The notes under the pieces: generated by a model
What the model was told of the DNA's origin: nothing
The model's input: only the letters and a program-made list of their open reading frames with translations
The model's database searches: none
Position numbers and translations under genes: made by a program
Origin: a virus
DNA length: 64,000 nt
Direction: 5' to 3' (one strand)
IMG/VR virus record: IMGVR_UViG_3300031521_000049
Span: 1 to 64,000 of that record
Shown here: piece by piece, positions 57,260 through 64,000 of the stretch
Position numbering within the stretch: the first letter of the stretch is position 1
Layout: every line of letters begins with the position of its first letter

Positions 57260-57409
57260 TTGAAATATTTGATGTTTGATAGCGAAATTACAACAGAATC
57301 AATAGAAACTCTTATTAATAAAATAACTGAAGATGTTATTATAAACACAAAGCAATTAAAAACTTTGGCTATTAATGCTGAACTTATATCTGGAGGAAAA
57401 ATATTATGA
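57260..57409 (+). CDS. 49-residue protein before portal
   Basis: TTG start with AGAGGAG seven bases upstream; TGA overlaps the portal ATG. Helical, mixed charge (TTESIETLINKITEDVIINT). Translation-coupling leader or small packaging factor. Confidence 0.4.
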   Translation: MKYLMFDSEITTESIETLINKITEDVIINTKQLKTLAINAELISGGKIL

Positions 57410-58923
57410 CTATAATGAAGACCGAAAGCGAACAATTAACTACAGAGGAAATTCTTTCATTTATTAATACATATAAAGCAATCGAAGTTCCAAAGCTCGA
57501 TAAGTTATGGGAATATTATCTTGGACATAATACTAAGATATTAAAACGAACAATAGCTCCAAATGTGAACAATCCTGATAATAGAATTCCTGTTCCATAT
57601 GGACGTAAAATTATCACTACTTATTCTGGATATGCTTTTCGCCCAAAATATATTACTTACAAAGAAATTGAAGATGAAACAATTGAAGTTCCTGAAGGTG
57701 AGAAAATAGAAACTCCTTATTACGATCAATTAAATGAAAACTTTAAAATAAATAAGGAATGGATTAAAACAAACAGAGCTGGTCGCAATACTGCAATATT
57801 TGGATTAGCATATGAGCTTGTTTATATTGATACAGAAACAGCATTAAACGAAAAAGGAATGATAACTAATAAAAATTACGCTCGTTGGGTTTCTGTTGAT
57901 CCTCGCGAAATGATATTATTATATGATTTCAGTATTGAACCTAAAAAGAAAATAGCAATTAGGTTTTTTAAGACAGAAGGAAATAATGGCCGAGTCGAAG
58001 TTTATTATGACGACCATTATGAAAAATATATTTGGACAATGAAAGATGACGAAGGTAACGAGGAAAAATTAACTAAAGAAGGCGAAGATTATACAAACTT
58101 CTTTGGACAAATTCCTGTAGTATCATATTATTTCGGTGATGAAATGAATGGATTGATTGAACCTGTTCTTCCATTGCTCGATGCTTATGACACATTAACA
58201 TCTGATTCAATGAATGAATTCGATAGATTTGCTTTTGCTTATTTGATTATGAAAAAGTTTGGATTAACAGATCAAGCAAAAAAGCAAAGTTCTGAGATGG
58301 TAGAATCAGCAGCAAGAACATTAAAAAAGAAAAGAATATTTGAACATTTGCCAGAAGGGGCAGATATATCTTTCCTGACAAAAGATATTCCAGATGGTTT
58401 TATTAAATTTATGACTGATCTATTGAAACAAGAAATACACGCTCAAGCTCATGTTCCTGATTTCACAATGATGACGGGAGCATTAACGGGAGCTGCAATA
58501 GACAGGCTTTTATTTGACTTTGAAAATGTTGTTAGTTCTGCTGAAGCTGATTTTGATGTTGGATTATGCGAACGAATTGATTTGATTTCAATTATATATC
58601 GAACCACAGGAGGAGTCGACGGATCATCAGATCAAATAGTTATTACTCATAAAAGGAATAAACCAAATAATCTTGCTGAGCTTGCACAAACAGCCGTTGC
58701 AATGAAGAATGCAGGATTCAGTCGTTATTTAATTGCTGATATAATGCCTGACGATATTGTTCCTGATGTTGAAAAAGAATTAGAAAGACAAGATCAAGAT
58801 ATGGAAGCGTTAATGCCTGATGTAGAGAATATGGGATTTGGAAACGATACAAATACTAATGATACTACTAATCAAGACAACAATAATGATACACAAAACA
58901 CTGATGAGAATATAACAGAATAA
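57406..58923 (+). CDS. Portal protein (SPP1 gp6-like)
   Basis: 505 residues. N-terminal region with VPYGRKIITTYSGYAFRPKY, WVSVDPREMILLYDFS and YYFGDEMNGLIEPVLPLLDA, then a long helical stem and a C-terminal crown ending in an Asn/Asp-rich tail. This order matches SPP1-type portal proteins. It forms the dodecameric DNA gate at the capsid vertex. Right place after TerL. Confidence 0.88.
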   Translation: MTIMKTESEQLTTEEILSFINTYKAIEVPKLDKLWEYYLGHNTKILKRTIAPNVNNPDNRIPVPYGRKIITTYSGYAFRPKYITYKEIEDETIEVPEGEKIETPYYDQLNENFKINKEWIKTNRAGRNTAIFGLAYELVYIDTETALNEKGMITNKNYARWVSVDPREMILLYDFSIEPKKKIAIRFFKTEGNNGRVEVYYDDHYEKYIWTMKDDEGNEEKLTKEGEDYTNFFGQIPVVSYYFGDEMNGLIEPVLPLLDAYDTLTSDSMNEFDRFAFAYLIMKKFGLTDQAKKQSSEMVESAARTLKKKRIFEHLPEGADISFLTKDIPDGFIKFMTDLLKQEIHAQAHVPDFTMMTGALTGAAIDRLLFDFENVVSSAEADFDVGLCERIDLISIIYRTTGGVDGSSDQIVITHKRNKPNNLAELAQTAVAMKNAGFSRYLIADIMPDDIVPDVEKELERQDQDMEALMPDVENMGFGNDTNTNDTTNQDNNNDTQNTDENITE

Positions 58924-58937
58924 AAAAGGATTACTAA

Positions 58938-59165
58938 ATGCGATTGTTCAACATGATTAGGCTTGAAGATGTAAGTAATAATAGTGGAACTGGAATTGTA
59001 GCTCAAGGATGTGTTTTTGATGATGAGACAGTTACTATGAGGTGGCTGTCAAAGTATAGATCAACAGTTGTTTTTAAATCTTTATGCGATTTGAAAAAGA
59101 TTCATTGTCATAAAGGAAAAACAATTATTGAATATGTAAATGAATCGAATATTAAGGAGGAATGA
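58938..59165 (+). CDS. Small hypothetical protein
   Basis: 75 residues, beta-rich start (IVAQGCVFDDETVTMRWLSK). Lies between portal and minor head genes. Unknown. Confidence 0.45.
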   Translation: MRLFNMIRLEDVSNNSGTGIVAQGCVFDDETVTMRWLSKYRSTVVFKSLCDLKKIHCHKGKTIIEYVNESNIKEE

Positions 59166-59168
59166 ATT

Positions 59169-59333
59169 ATGGGTGGAAAAGGATCAGGGCGAAAAGCAGG
59201 CGGAGCAGGAAATAAAAAAGTAATAACCTCCACAAAACAAAAAACAGTCAAGATAAGCACCAAAAGAAAAATTGGATATAGAATATCTGATGTTGGGCCT
59301 GGCGGAAAAGAATATAACGTAAGAAAAGGTTAA
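59169..59333 (+). CDS. 54-residue glycine-rich basic protein
   Basis: AAGGAGG site. Begins GGKGSGRKAGGAGNKKVITS, very basic; similar Gly/Lys leaders start many phage head proteins near portal. Possibly a DNA- or portal-associated piece. Confidence 0.45.
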   Translation: MGGKGSGRKAGGAGNKKVITSTKQKTVKISTKRKIGYRISDVGPGGKEYNVRKG

Positions 59334-59336
59334 TAA

Positions 59337-60257
59337 ATGCCAACACCAGAACGATTGCAATTTGAAGCAATAAATAAATTAGCTCAAAAAATTAATACTT
59401 ACGAAAAGCAAGTATCTAAATCTTTATACGACGCACTTCAGACGATGCGTTCTGATATGCAAAAGATATATGATAAGTACGCAACGAATGGAGTATTAAG
59501 TAGAGCCGATATGACTCGGTATAATCGCTACGCTTCAATGGAAAAACAAATGCTTTCTGCAATCGATCCGGCGTTAAAAGAAAATTTAAAAACAATATCT
59601 AAACTTATGCCCGATATGTATAATGAATCTTTTTTTAGAGAGGCTTGGCAAATAGATAATGTATCGGGTGTTCGTTTAAACTGGGGAACAATAAATAAAG
59701 ATGTAATAATGGAAGACCTTGCAAATGAACACGATAAAATAGCATATGAAAAATATCCAACTAATGCAAGATTTGAAATTAGAAAAGCTTTGAACAATGG
59801 TTTGACTCTGGGTAAATCGTTAACACAAATGACTCGCGATTTAAAAAAAGCAATGAACATAACCAATATGGCAGCAATGAGAATAATAAGAACTGAAGCA
59901 ATGACTGCTCAAAATGCTGCTGCTAACGATGTATATATTCGGGCATTTGAAAAAGGTATTGAAGGCGACGATATATGGGATGCAACAAAAGATGCAAGAA
60001 CAAGAGCAGATCACGGTTATGCCGATGGACAAATAAAAGATAAGAAGACTGGAATGTTTTCTTTACCCGGAGAAGATCCATTTCCTTATCCTTGCCATGA
60101 AAGTTTGACTGCAAAGAACAGAATCAATTGTCGATGTAATCATAGATTCCAAGTGTCTGGATATTCGCCACAATTAATGCGAACAAGAGAACAAGGAATA
60201 TTACCATATATGAATTATGATGATTGGAAAAAGAAATATCCAATTAAAGTAAAATAA
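59337..60257 (+). CDS. Minor head protein (Mu gpF / SPP1 gp7-like)
   Basis: 306 residues. Helical N-terminal half; at about 195-285 the family signature: IIRTEAMTAQNAAANDVYIR, IWDATKDARTRADHGYADGQ, KNRINCRCNHRF. These proteins are packaged in small numbers and take part in capsid assembly or DNA ejection. Follows the portal in canonical order. Confidence 0.85.
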   Translation: MPTPERLQFEAINKLAQKINTYEKQVSKSLYDALQTMRSDMQKIYDKYATNGVLSRADMTRYNRYASMEKQMLSAIDPALKENLKTISKLMPDMYNESFFREAWQIDNVSGVRLNWGTINKDVIMEDLANEHDKIAYEKYPTNARFEIRKALNNGLTLGKSLTQMTRDLKKAMNITNMAAMRIIRTEAMTAQNAAANDVYIRAFEKGIEGDDIWDATKDARTRADHGYADGQIKDKKTGMFSLPGEDPFPYPCHESLTAKNRINCRCNHRFQVSGYSPQLMRTREQGILPYMNYDDWKKKYPIKVK

Positions 60258-60273
60258 AAGGAGGAATATATAA

Positions 60274-60609
60274 ATGGCAAGAGCTTTATTAGAACAAGTC
60301 GGTGGACCATGCGACATAAGAATAGTTCACGGGAATGATTATATTCCTCAATTCACAGTTCCATTTAATTCATCAGGATATACTTTTATAACAAGCGTAA
60401 CTTTGAATAACACTACAGATGAAATAAATATTCCGACTGTACATACAACAGGATCAGCATCATCAGTTATTCAATGTACTTTTTACGCATCAACAACTAC
60501 TATTTTCGGAACAACTCAACAGGCTTTTTTACATAGCTGGAAAATGGATTATCTTGACGATCAGGGTTTAAAAAGAACATTTATGGCTGGAACGCTGGAG
60601 AGCTTATGA
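60274..60609 (+). CDS. Beta-rich structural protein
   Basis: 111 residues with AAGGAGG site; strands DIRIVHGNDYIPQFTVPF and MDYLDDQGLKRTFMAGTLES suggest a small sandwich, as in baseplate-type upper proteins. Coupled to the fibre-like gene by ATGA. Unknown precise role. Confidence 0.45.
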   Translation: MARALLEQVGGPCDIRIVHGNDYIPQFTVPFNSSGYTFITSVTLNNTTDEINIPTVHTTGSASSVIQCTFYASTTTIFGTTQQAFLHSWKMDYLDDQGLKRTFMAGTLESL

Positions 60610-62351
60610 TTAATATATTAGTTCAACAGCCAGATGTTATAAGCGTAACTGCAATAAATGAAAATGAATTTAATGTAGATATAACAACTCCCGCGCCTAT
60701 AGTTGTTGAAGCATCAGGTCAATCAGGAAAGCAAGGATTACAAGGTGATAACGTTGATTACGCATTGAGTACAGGCGTCACATGGGGTTTAGGTTTACAA
60801 ATACATTCTGGAGATACAAGTAAATTTGATATATTACCAGGTGAAGCAATATTTATTGATAACTTTACAACACCAGGAACCATTGCGAAAACAATATTAA
60901 AACTTCCATCAGGAATAAGTTCAATAACTCCTGTATGGGGAACAGGCGGACGCCATCCAATTTATATTACGCTCGATAAAGACGGAATAGTTCATCAATC
61001 TCTTTTAGCACCAACGCCAGAAGAATACGCTGATATTGCATATGTCGGAGTTATAGCGGTTATTCCAGCTCTTACTACAATTGCGGCAGTATATCAATAT
61101 CAATTCGGAGCAGTGAATTCTATAACGAGATTTGAACAACTTTGTTATGCGCTTGGATCATTTAATATTGTTGGAAATATATATTCTGCAATAAGCGCCA
61201 CTCCAACATTATCTATTAAAAGAAGTTCTGGTAAAATATTTAGACTCGGCAGTAATATGGAGAATAATCCAAAAGCACCTGATATTGTTACAACTACAGA
61301 AGGCAATCCTGAATTATTTTTTAGTTTGTATCATCAAGCAGGTGAATGGTTTTATAACCCAGTTCCTCACAGTAATGTAGATCCAGAATATTATGATAAT
61401 GGCTCATCATTGGTTGCAATGACTCCTGGATATTTTCAAATAAAGACAATGTTCTATAGTCCGAGTATTGTTTTCTTTCAATATGGGCAAAAAGAATACG
61501 CATCTATGAATGAAGCGATAAATGGAGTAAACGACAACATAGATATTTATTCTATTCTTGTTGGTGACTTTGTTTTTAGAGGATGGATTGTAATTCAGCA
61601 AGGTTGCACAGATTTACATAATTTTTCTAAATGTAAATTTATAGCAGCTGGAAAATTTGGATTAGGATCAAGTACATCAGAAGGAGGAAGTGGAAATATA
61701 CCACCAGGAGGATTGCTTCATCAAGTATTAAGAAAAGCGGGCAATGGCGATTATGATATAGAATGGGGAAATAATTATCCTGTTGGATTAAATAAAGAAG
61801 TACAGTTTAACGATAACGGATCTGGAGGATCAGATACAGATTTTACTTTTGATAAAGATACCAAATCATTATCAATTGGAAAATCAGAAACACTTCCAAA
61901 TAATCCTTTAGGCGTTGGCGGTAACGTAGATTCTTATTTACAAACAAATATTAAAAATAAAAGCGATGGAATTTCTGCAAGCTCCGATTATGTTGCAACT
62001 GCTAACGATGGAACTGATGAAATTTATTATGCGAATATGGGAGTTAACGGATCTAATTATGCAAATGAAGATTTTTCTGGAATAAAAGCTCATGATGGAT
62101 ATATGATTGCTAATGGTAGCGATCTTGCATTAGCGTCAAGCGACAATTTAAATTTATTGGCTGGAGGGTTTAAAGAAGAAAACATAATTGGTCAAGTAAA
62201 GACAACAGGAATTGATCTTGTAGAAAATATGCACTATAAAGAAAATGGATTTGATATAATCGATGTAATAAAAGAATGTTCAAGCAAAGTTGAAGAGGAT
62301 GCAGCATTTTTAGCTGGGTCGAAAATCATAATAAGAACTGATTTGATATAA
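60606..62351 (+). CDS. Fibre-like / collagen-type head or tail protein
   Basis: 581 residues. N-terminal strand domain, then GQSGKQGLQGDN, a short collagen-like Gly-x-y run, then long beta-rich regions and a low-complexity linker (GLGSSTSEGGSGNIPPGGLL) leading to repeat-like C-terminal segments. This is typical of fibres or head decorations that bind host surfaces. Located between minor head and (outside the window) capsid genes. Confidence 0.5.
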   Translation: MINILVQQPDVISVTAINENEFNVDITTPAPIVVEASGQSGKQGLQGDNVDYALSTGVTWGLGLQIHSGDTSKFDILPGEAIFIDNFTTPGTIAKTILKLPSGISSITPVWGTGGRHPIYITLDKDGIVHQSLLAPTPEEYADIAYVGVIAVIPALTTIAAVYQYQFGAVNSITRFEQLCYALGSFNIVGNIYSAISATPTLSIKRSSGKIFRLGSNMENNPKAPDIVTTTEGNPELFFSLYHQAGEWFYNPVPHSNVDPEYYDNGSSLVAMTPGYFQIKTMFYSPSIVFFQYGQKEYASMNEAINGVNDNIDIYSILVGDFVFRGWIVIQQGCTDLHNFSKCKFIAAGKFGLGSSTSEGGSGNIPPGGLLHQVLRKAGNGDYDIEWGNNYPVGLNKEVQFNDNGSGGSDTDFTFDKDTKSLSIGKSETLPNNPLGVGGNVDSYLQTNIKNKSDGISASSDYVATANDGTDEIYYANMGVNGSNYANEDFSGIKAHDGYMIANGSDLALASSDNLNLLAGGFKEENIIGQVKTTGIDLVENMHYKENGFDIIDVIKECSSKVEEDAAFLAGSKIIIRTDLI

Positions 62352-62366
62352 ACGGAGGAATAAAAG

Positions 62367-62951
62367 ATGGAAAAAGCAAATGCTGTTATGTTTAGTGATG
62401 CTGAAATTATAAGAGGTAAAGGAATGAATGAAAATTGTAATGCTGAAGGCGTTTATAAAGTTATTTGTGTAAGTAAGGACGGAAACACAAAATGGGAAGA
62501 TACAATTGATAATGTTGTAACTAATGTTGGAAAGAATCTTATGCTTGATTCAGCTCTTGCAACGGCAGTTACAGTAGTTGGTCCTTATATGGGATTGATT
62601 AGTTCTGTTTCGTATTCAACTGTCCCAACTGTACTCGATACAATGGCAAGTCATGCTGGTTGGGTTGAAGCTGGAAGTGCATCTAATTTTCCTTTATATA
62701 CAGCGCCAAGAAAAACTTGTGTATGGTCTGCGGCATCGACTGGATCGAAAGCATTGTCTGCTGCATTGAGCTTTTCAATTATAACAACTGGAGGAACTGT
62801 TAAAGGTTGTTTCATTGTTTTTGGTTCAGGAGCGGTTTCAACTATTGCAGATACTAATGGCGTTTTATATTCGGCTGGATTGTTTACTGGTGGAGATAAA
62901 GTTGTTGGTGTCGGAGATACGCTTCAGGTTTCTTATACTACGTCTTTGTAA
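62367..62951 (+). CDS. Virion structural protein
   Basis: 194 residues, AAGGAG-like GGAGG site, contains EGVYKVICVSKDGNTKWEDT and VTNVGKNLMLDSAL, a pattern seen in phage structural proteins that start with the N-terminal 'N.v.~~G.~~llD' element. Beta-rich. Probable fibre or decoration; family not certain. Confidence 0.5.
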   Translation: MEKANAVMFSDAEIIRGKGMNENCNAEGVYKVICVSKDGNTKWEDTIDNVVTNVGKNLMLDSALATAVTVVGPYMGLISSVSYSTVPTVLDTMASHAGWVEAGSASNFPLYTAPRKTCVWSAASTGSKALSAALSFSIITTGGTVKGCFIVFGSGAVSTIADTNGVLYSAGLFTGGDKVVGVGDTLQVSYTTSL

Positions 62952-62963
62952 TGAGGTGATAAA

Positions 62964-63800
62964 ATGGCAATGGTTAGTTTAGACAATTATATCGCAGCAT
63001 CTAAACAAAGAGTTGGATGGATTAAAACAGGAACAGCAAGAACAACTGTTGCAACTATTCCATTTACATTACACGAGATTTCAGGTAATCCAGGAGCCGG
63101 GACTTTAGCTGGAGCATCAACAGCAACAGCAATACTTCAAACTGATGCAATTGCTGGATATCCTTTAATTGATTTTATAACAGGAACTTCATATTTAACT
63201 AAAGTTGAATTTGGTAACTCTGTTGCGTGTAGAATAAGGTTGGTAGATACAATAACCAAATCTGGACCTTATAGTTATGCTGCCGGAACAACTGCAATAT
63301 CAAGTTCTCCAGATATTACAACAAGATGTCCAGATTATGCCGGAGGTTCATCTTATGGTTCAAGAAACGAAATATGGATACAAATATCGACAGCATTTGT
63401 AACGGGAACGGCATGGCAAGTTCAAGTAACATATACAAATCAGGCCGGAGTTACAGCAAAGACAAGTATTATTTCTGTTGCTCAGGCAGCAGCAGCATTA
63501 ACAATTGGAAAATTATTTCAAATTGGACTGGCTACTGGCGATACTGGTGTTCAAAAAGTTCAAAGCGTTATTGTTACTAATGGTGGTACCGCAATGACGG
63601 CTGGAGCATTTGATGTTCTTGTTGTTAGGAATATTTGGCAAGGAAGAGTTCGTATAAATAATGATGGAGATACGCATGATCTATTAAAAACAGGAGCGCC
63701 AATTATTTATAATGATAGTGCATTATCTTTTTGGGTACAAACAGATTCTACATCTAGTGGGGTTCCAGAAATAATGTTTGAATTGGCGAATAATGGCTAA
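62964..63800 (+). CDS. Virion structural protein
   Basis: 278 residues, beta-rich and Thr/Ala/Gly-rich, with repeated strand motifs (GIAQ-like TGTSYLTKVEFGNSVA; VLVVRNIWQGRVRINNDGDT). Overlaps the next gene by 8 nt. Likely decoration or fibre component; no family recognised. Confidence 0.45.
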   Translation: MAMVSLDNYIAASKQRVGWIKTGTARTTVATIPFTLHEISGNPGAGTLAGASTATAILQTDAIAGYPLIDFITGTSYLTKVEFGNSVACRIRLVDTITKSGPYSYAAGTTAISSSPDITTRCPDYAGGSSYGSRNEIWIQISTAFVTGTAWQVQVTYTNQAGVTAKTSIISVAQAAAALTIGKLFQIGLATGDTGVQKVQSVIVTNGGTAMTAGAFDVLVVRNIWQGRVRINNDGDTHDLLKTGAPIIYNDSALSFWVQTDSTSSGVPEIMFELANNG

Positions 63801-64000
63801 AAGCGAATTTCGACAAATACCATCAGGGAGATTGATAAGTTCAAATCTTGTTCAATTTATCCCTGACGGTGTTTCAAATAAAATTGCCAATGAATTTTGG
63901 GAAGCGGCAACATCAATAACTGCCTCTCAATTAGAATCCTCATCTTTAACAGATTCTTTATCTAATACTTTTATTGGATTGGCGTCTCAATTAGAATCAG
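63793..64000 (+). CDS. Start of a repetitive fibre-like protein (partial)
   Basis: Begins at 63793 and runs off the window. Residues repeat ASQLES with Ser/Leu-rich spacers (SSSLTDSLSNTFIGLASQLE), as in coiled fibre shafts. Completeness and function cannot be judged here. Confidence 0.45.
   Translation, partial: MAKSEFRQIPSGRLISSNLVQFIPDGVSNKIANEFWEAATSITASQLESSSLTDSLSNTFIGLASQLES

Noticed and set aside
1-64000. Genome-wide reassignment of TAG
   Set aside because: Only one candidate in-frame TAG was found, while other genes end normally at TAG (for example 10755 and 54766).
1-64000. CRISPR array, insertion sequence or integrase
   Set aside because: No regularly spaced repeats, transposase or recombinase signature was seen in either strand.

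Overview
The window is most of the genome of a tailed phage (Caudoviricetes) with siphovirus-like morphogenesis genes. It is AT-rich, densely packed, and dominated by ATGA/TAATG-type gene overlaps. A terminase/portal/minor-head block lies at the right end. The C-terminus of a capsid-like protein followed by connector, tail and lysis genes lies at the left end. The ends therefore look like two sides of one structural module that continues outside the window (circular or permuted map; inference). No integrase, excisionase or CI-like repressor is visible, so a virulent or non-integrating lifestyle is likely but not proven. The host should be a diderm: the phage encodes a signal-peptide beta-barrel protein ending in Phe, a periplasmic-type solute-binding protein without a lipobox, a lipoprotein and spanin-like proteins. 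The barrel and binding-protein styles recall spirochaetes (Treponema/Sphaerochaeta), a low-confidence guess.

Layout. 1-12476 (+): end of capsid, decoration protein, head-tail connectors, tail terminator, tail tube, tail chaperone with a -1 frameshift, tape measure, distal tail/baseplate, fibres, then lysis-type genes ending in two heavily overlapping spanin-like frames. 12477-40147 (-): a long replication/recombination/modification region. It holds a transglycosylase, NinG-like, RecA, gp32-like SSB, UvsY-like, clamp loader, Pol III alpha, sliding clamp, two tandem DpdA-like transglycosylases, a YhhQ transporter, QueC-FolE-QueE-QueD, DnaB-like helicase, SNF2 helicase, primase, a sigma-like protein, many small Cys-rich proteins, an initiator-like protein and a ParB-like protein. 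40148-40969: a non-coding control region with divergent promoters, repeats, an AT-rich stretch and structured RNA candidates. 40970-44352 (+): SbcC/SbcD-like nuclease with the ATPase split in two genes. 44353-52318 (+): an unusual accessory cassette of outer-membrane barrel, ABC sugar-binding protein, two ABC permeases, CMP-sugar synthetase-like protein, DUF115 protein and MazG-like protein. 52318-54766 (+): flap endonuclease, a transglutaminase-like lipoprotein and micropeptides. 54823-64000 (+): terminases, portal, minor head protein and fibre/decoration-like proteins.

How it may work together. The phage carries nearly its own replisome and probably substitutes 7-deazaguanine (preQ0 or a derivative) for guanine in its DNA. 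A recurrent 16-bp element, GATATCCTATAATATA, sits just upstream of the Shine-Dalgarno sequence of early/replication genes on both strands and appears to be a phage promoter family. A phage sigma-like protein is a candidate partner. The most novel part is the transport cassette: outer-membrane barrel, binding protein and two permeases but no ATPase, next to nucleotide-sugar and DUF115 genes. It suggests that the phage reprograms nutrient uptake or surface glycosylation of its host, borrowing a host ATPase.
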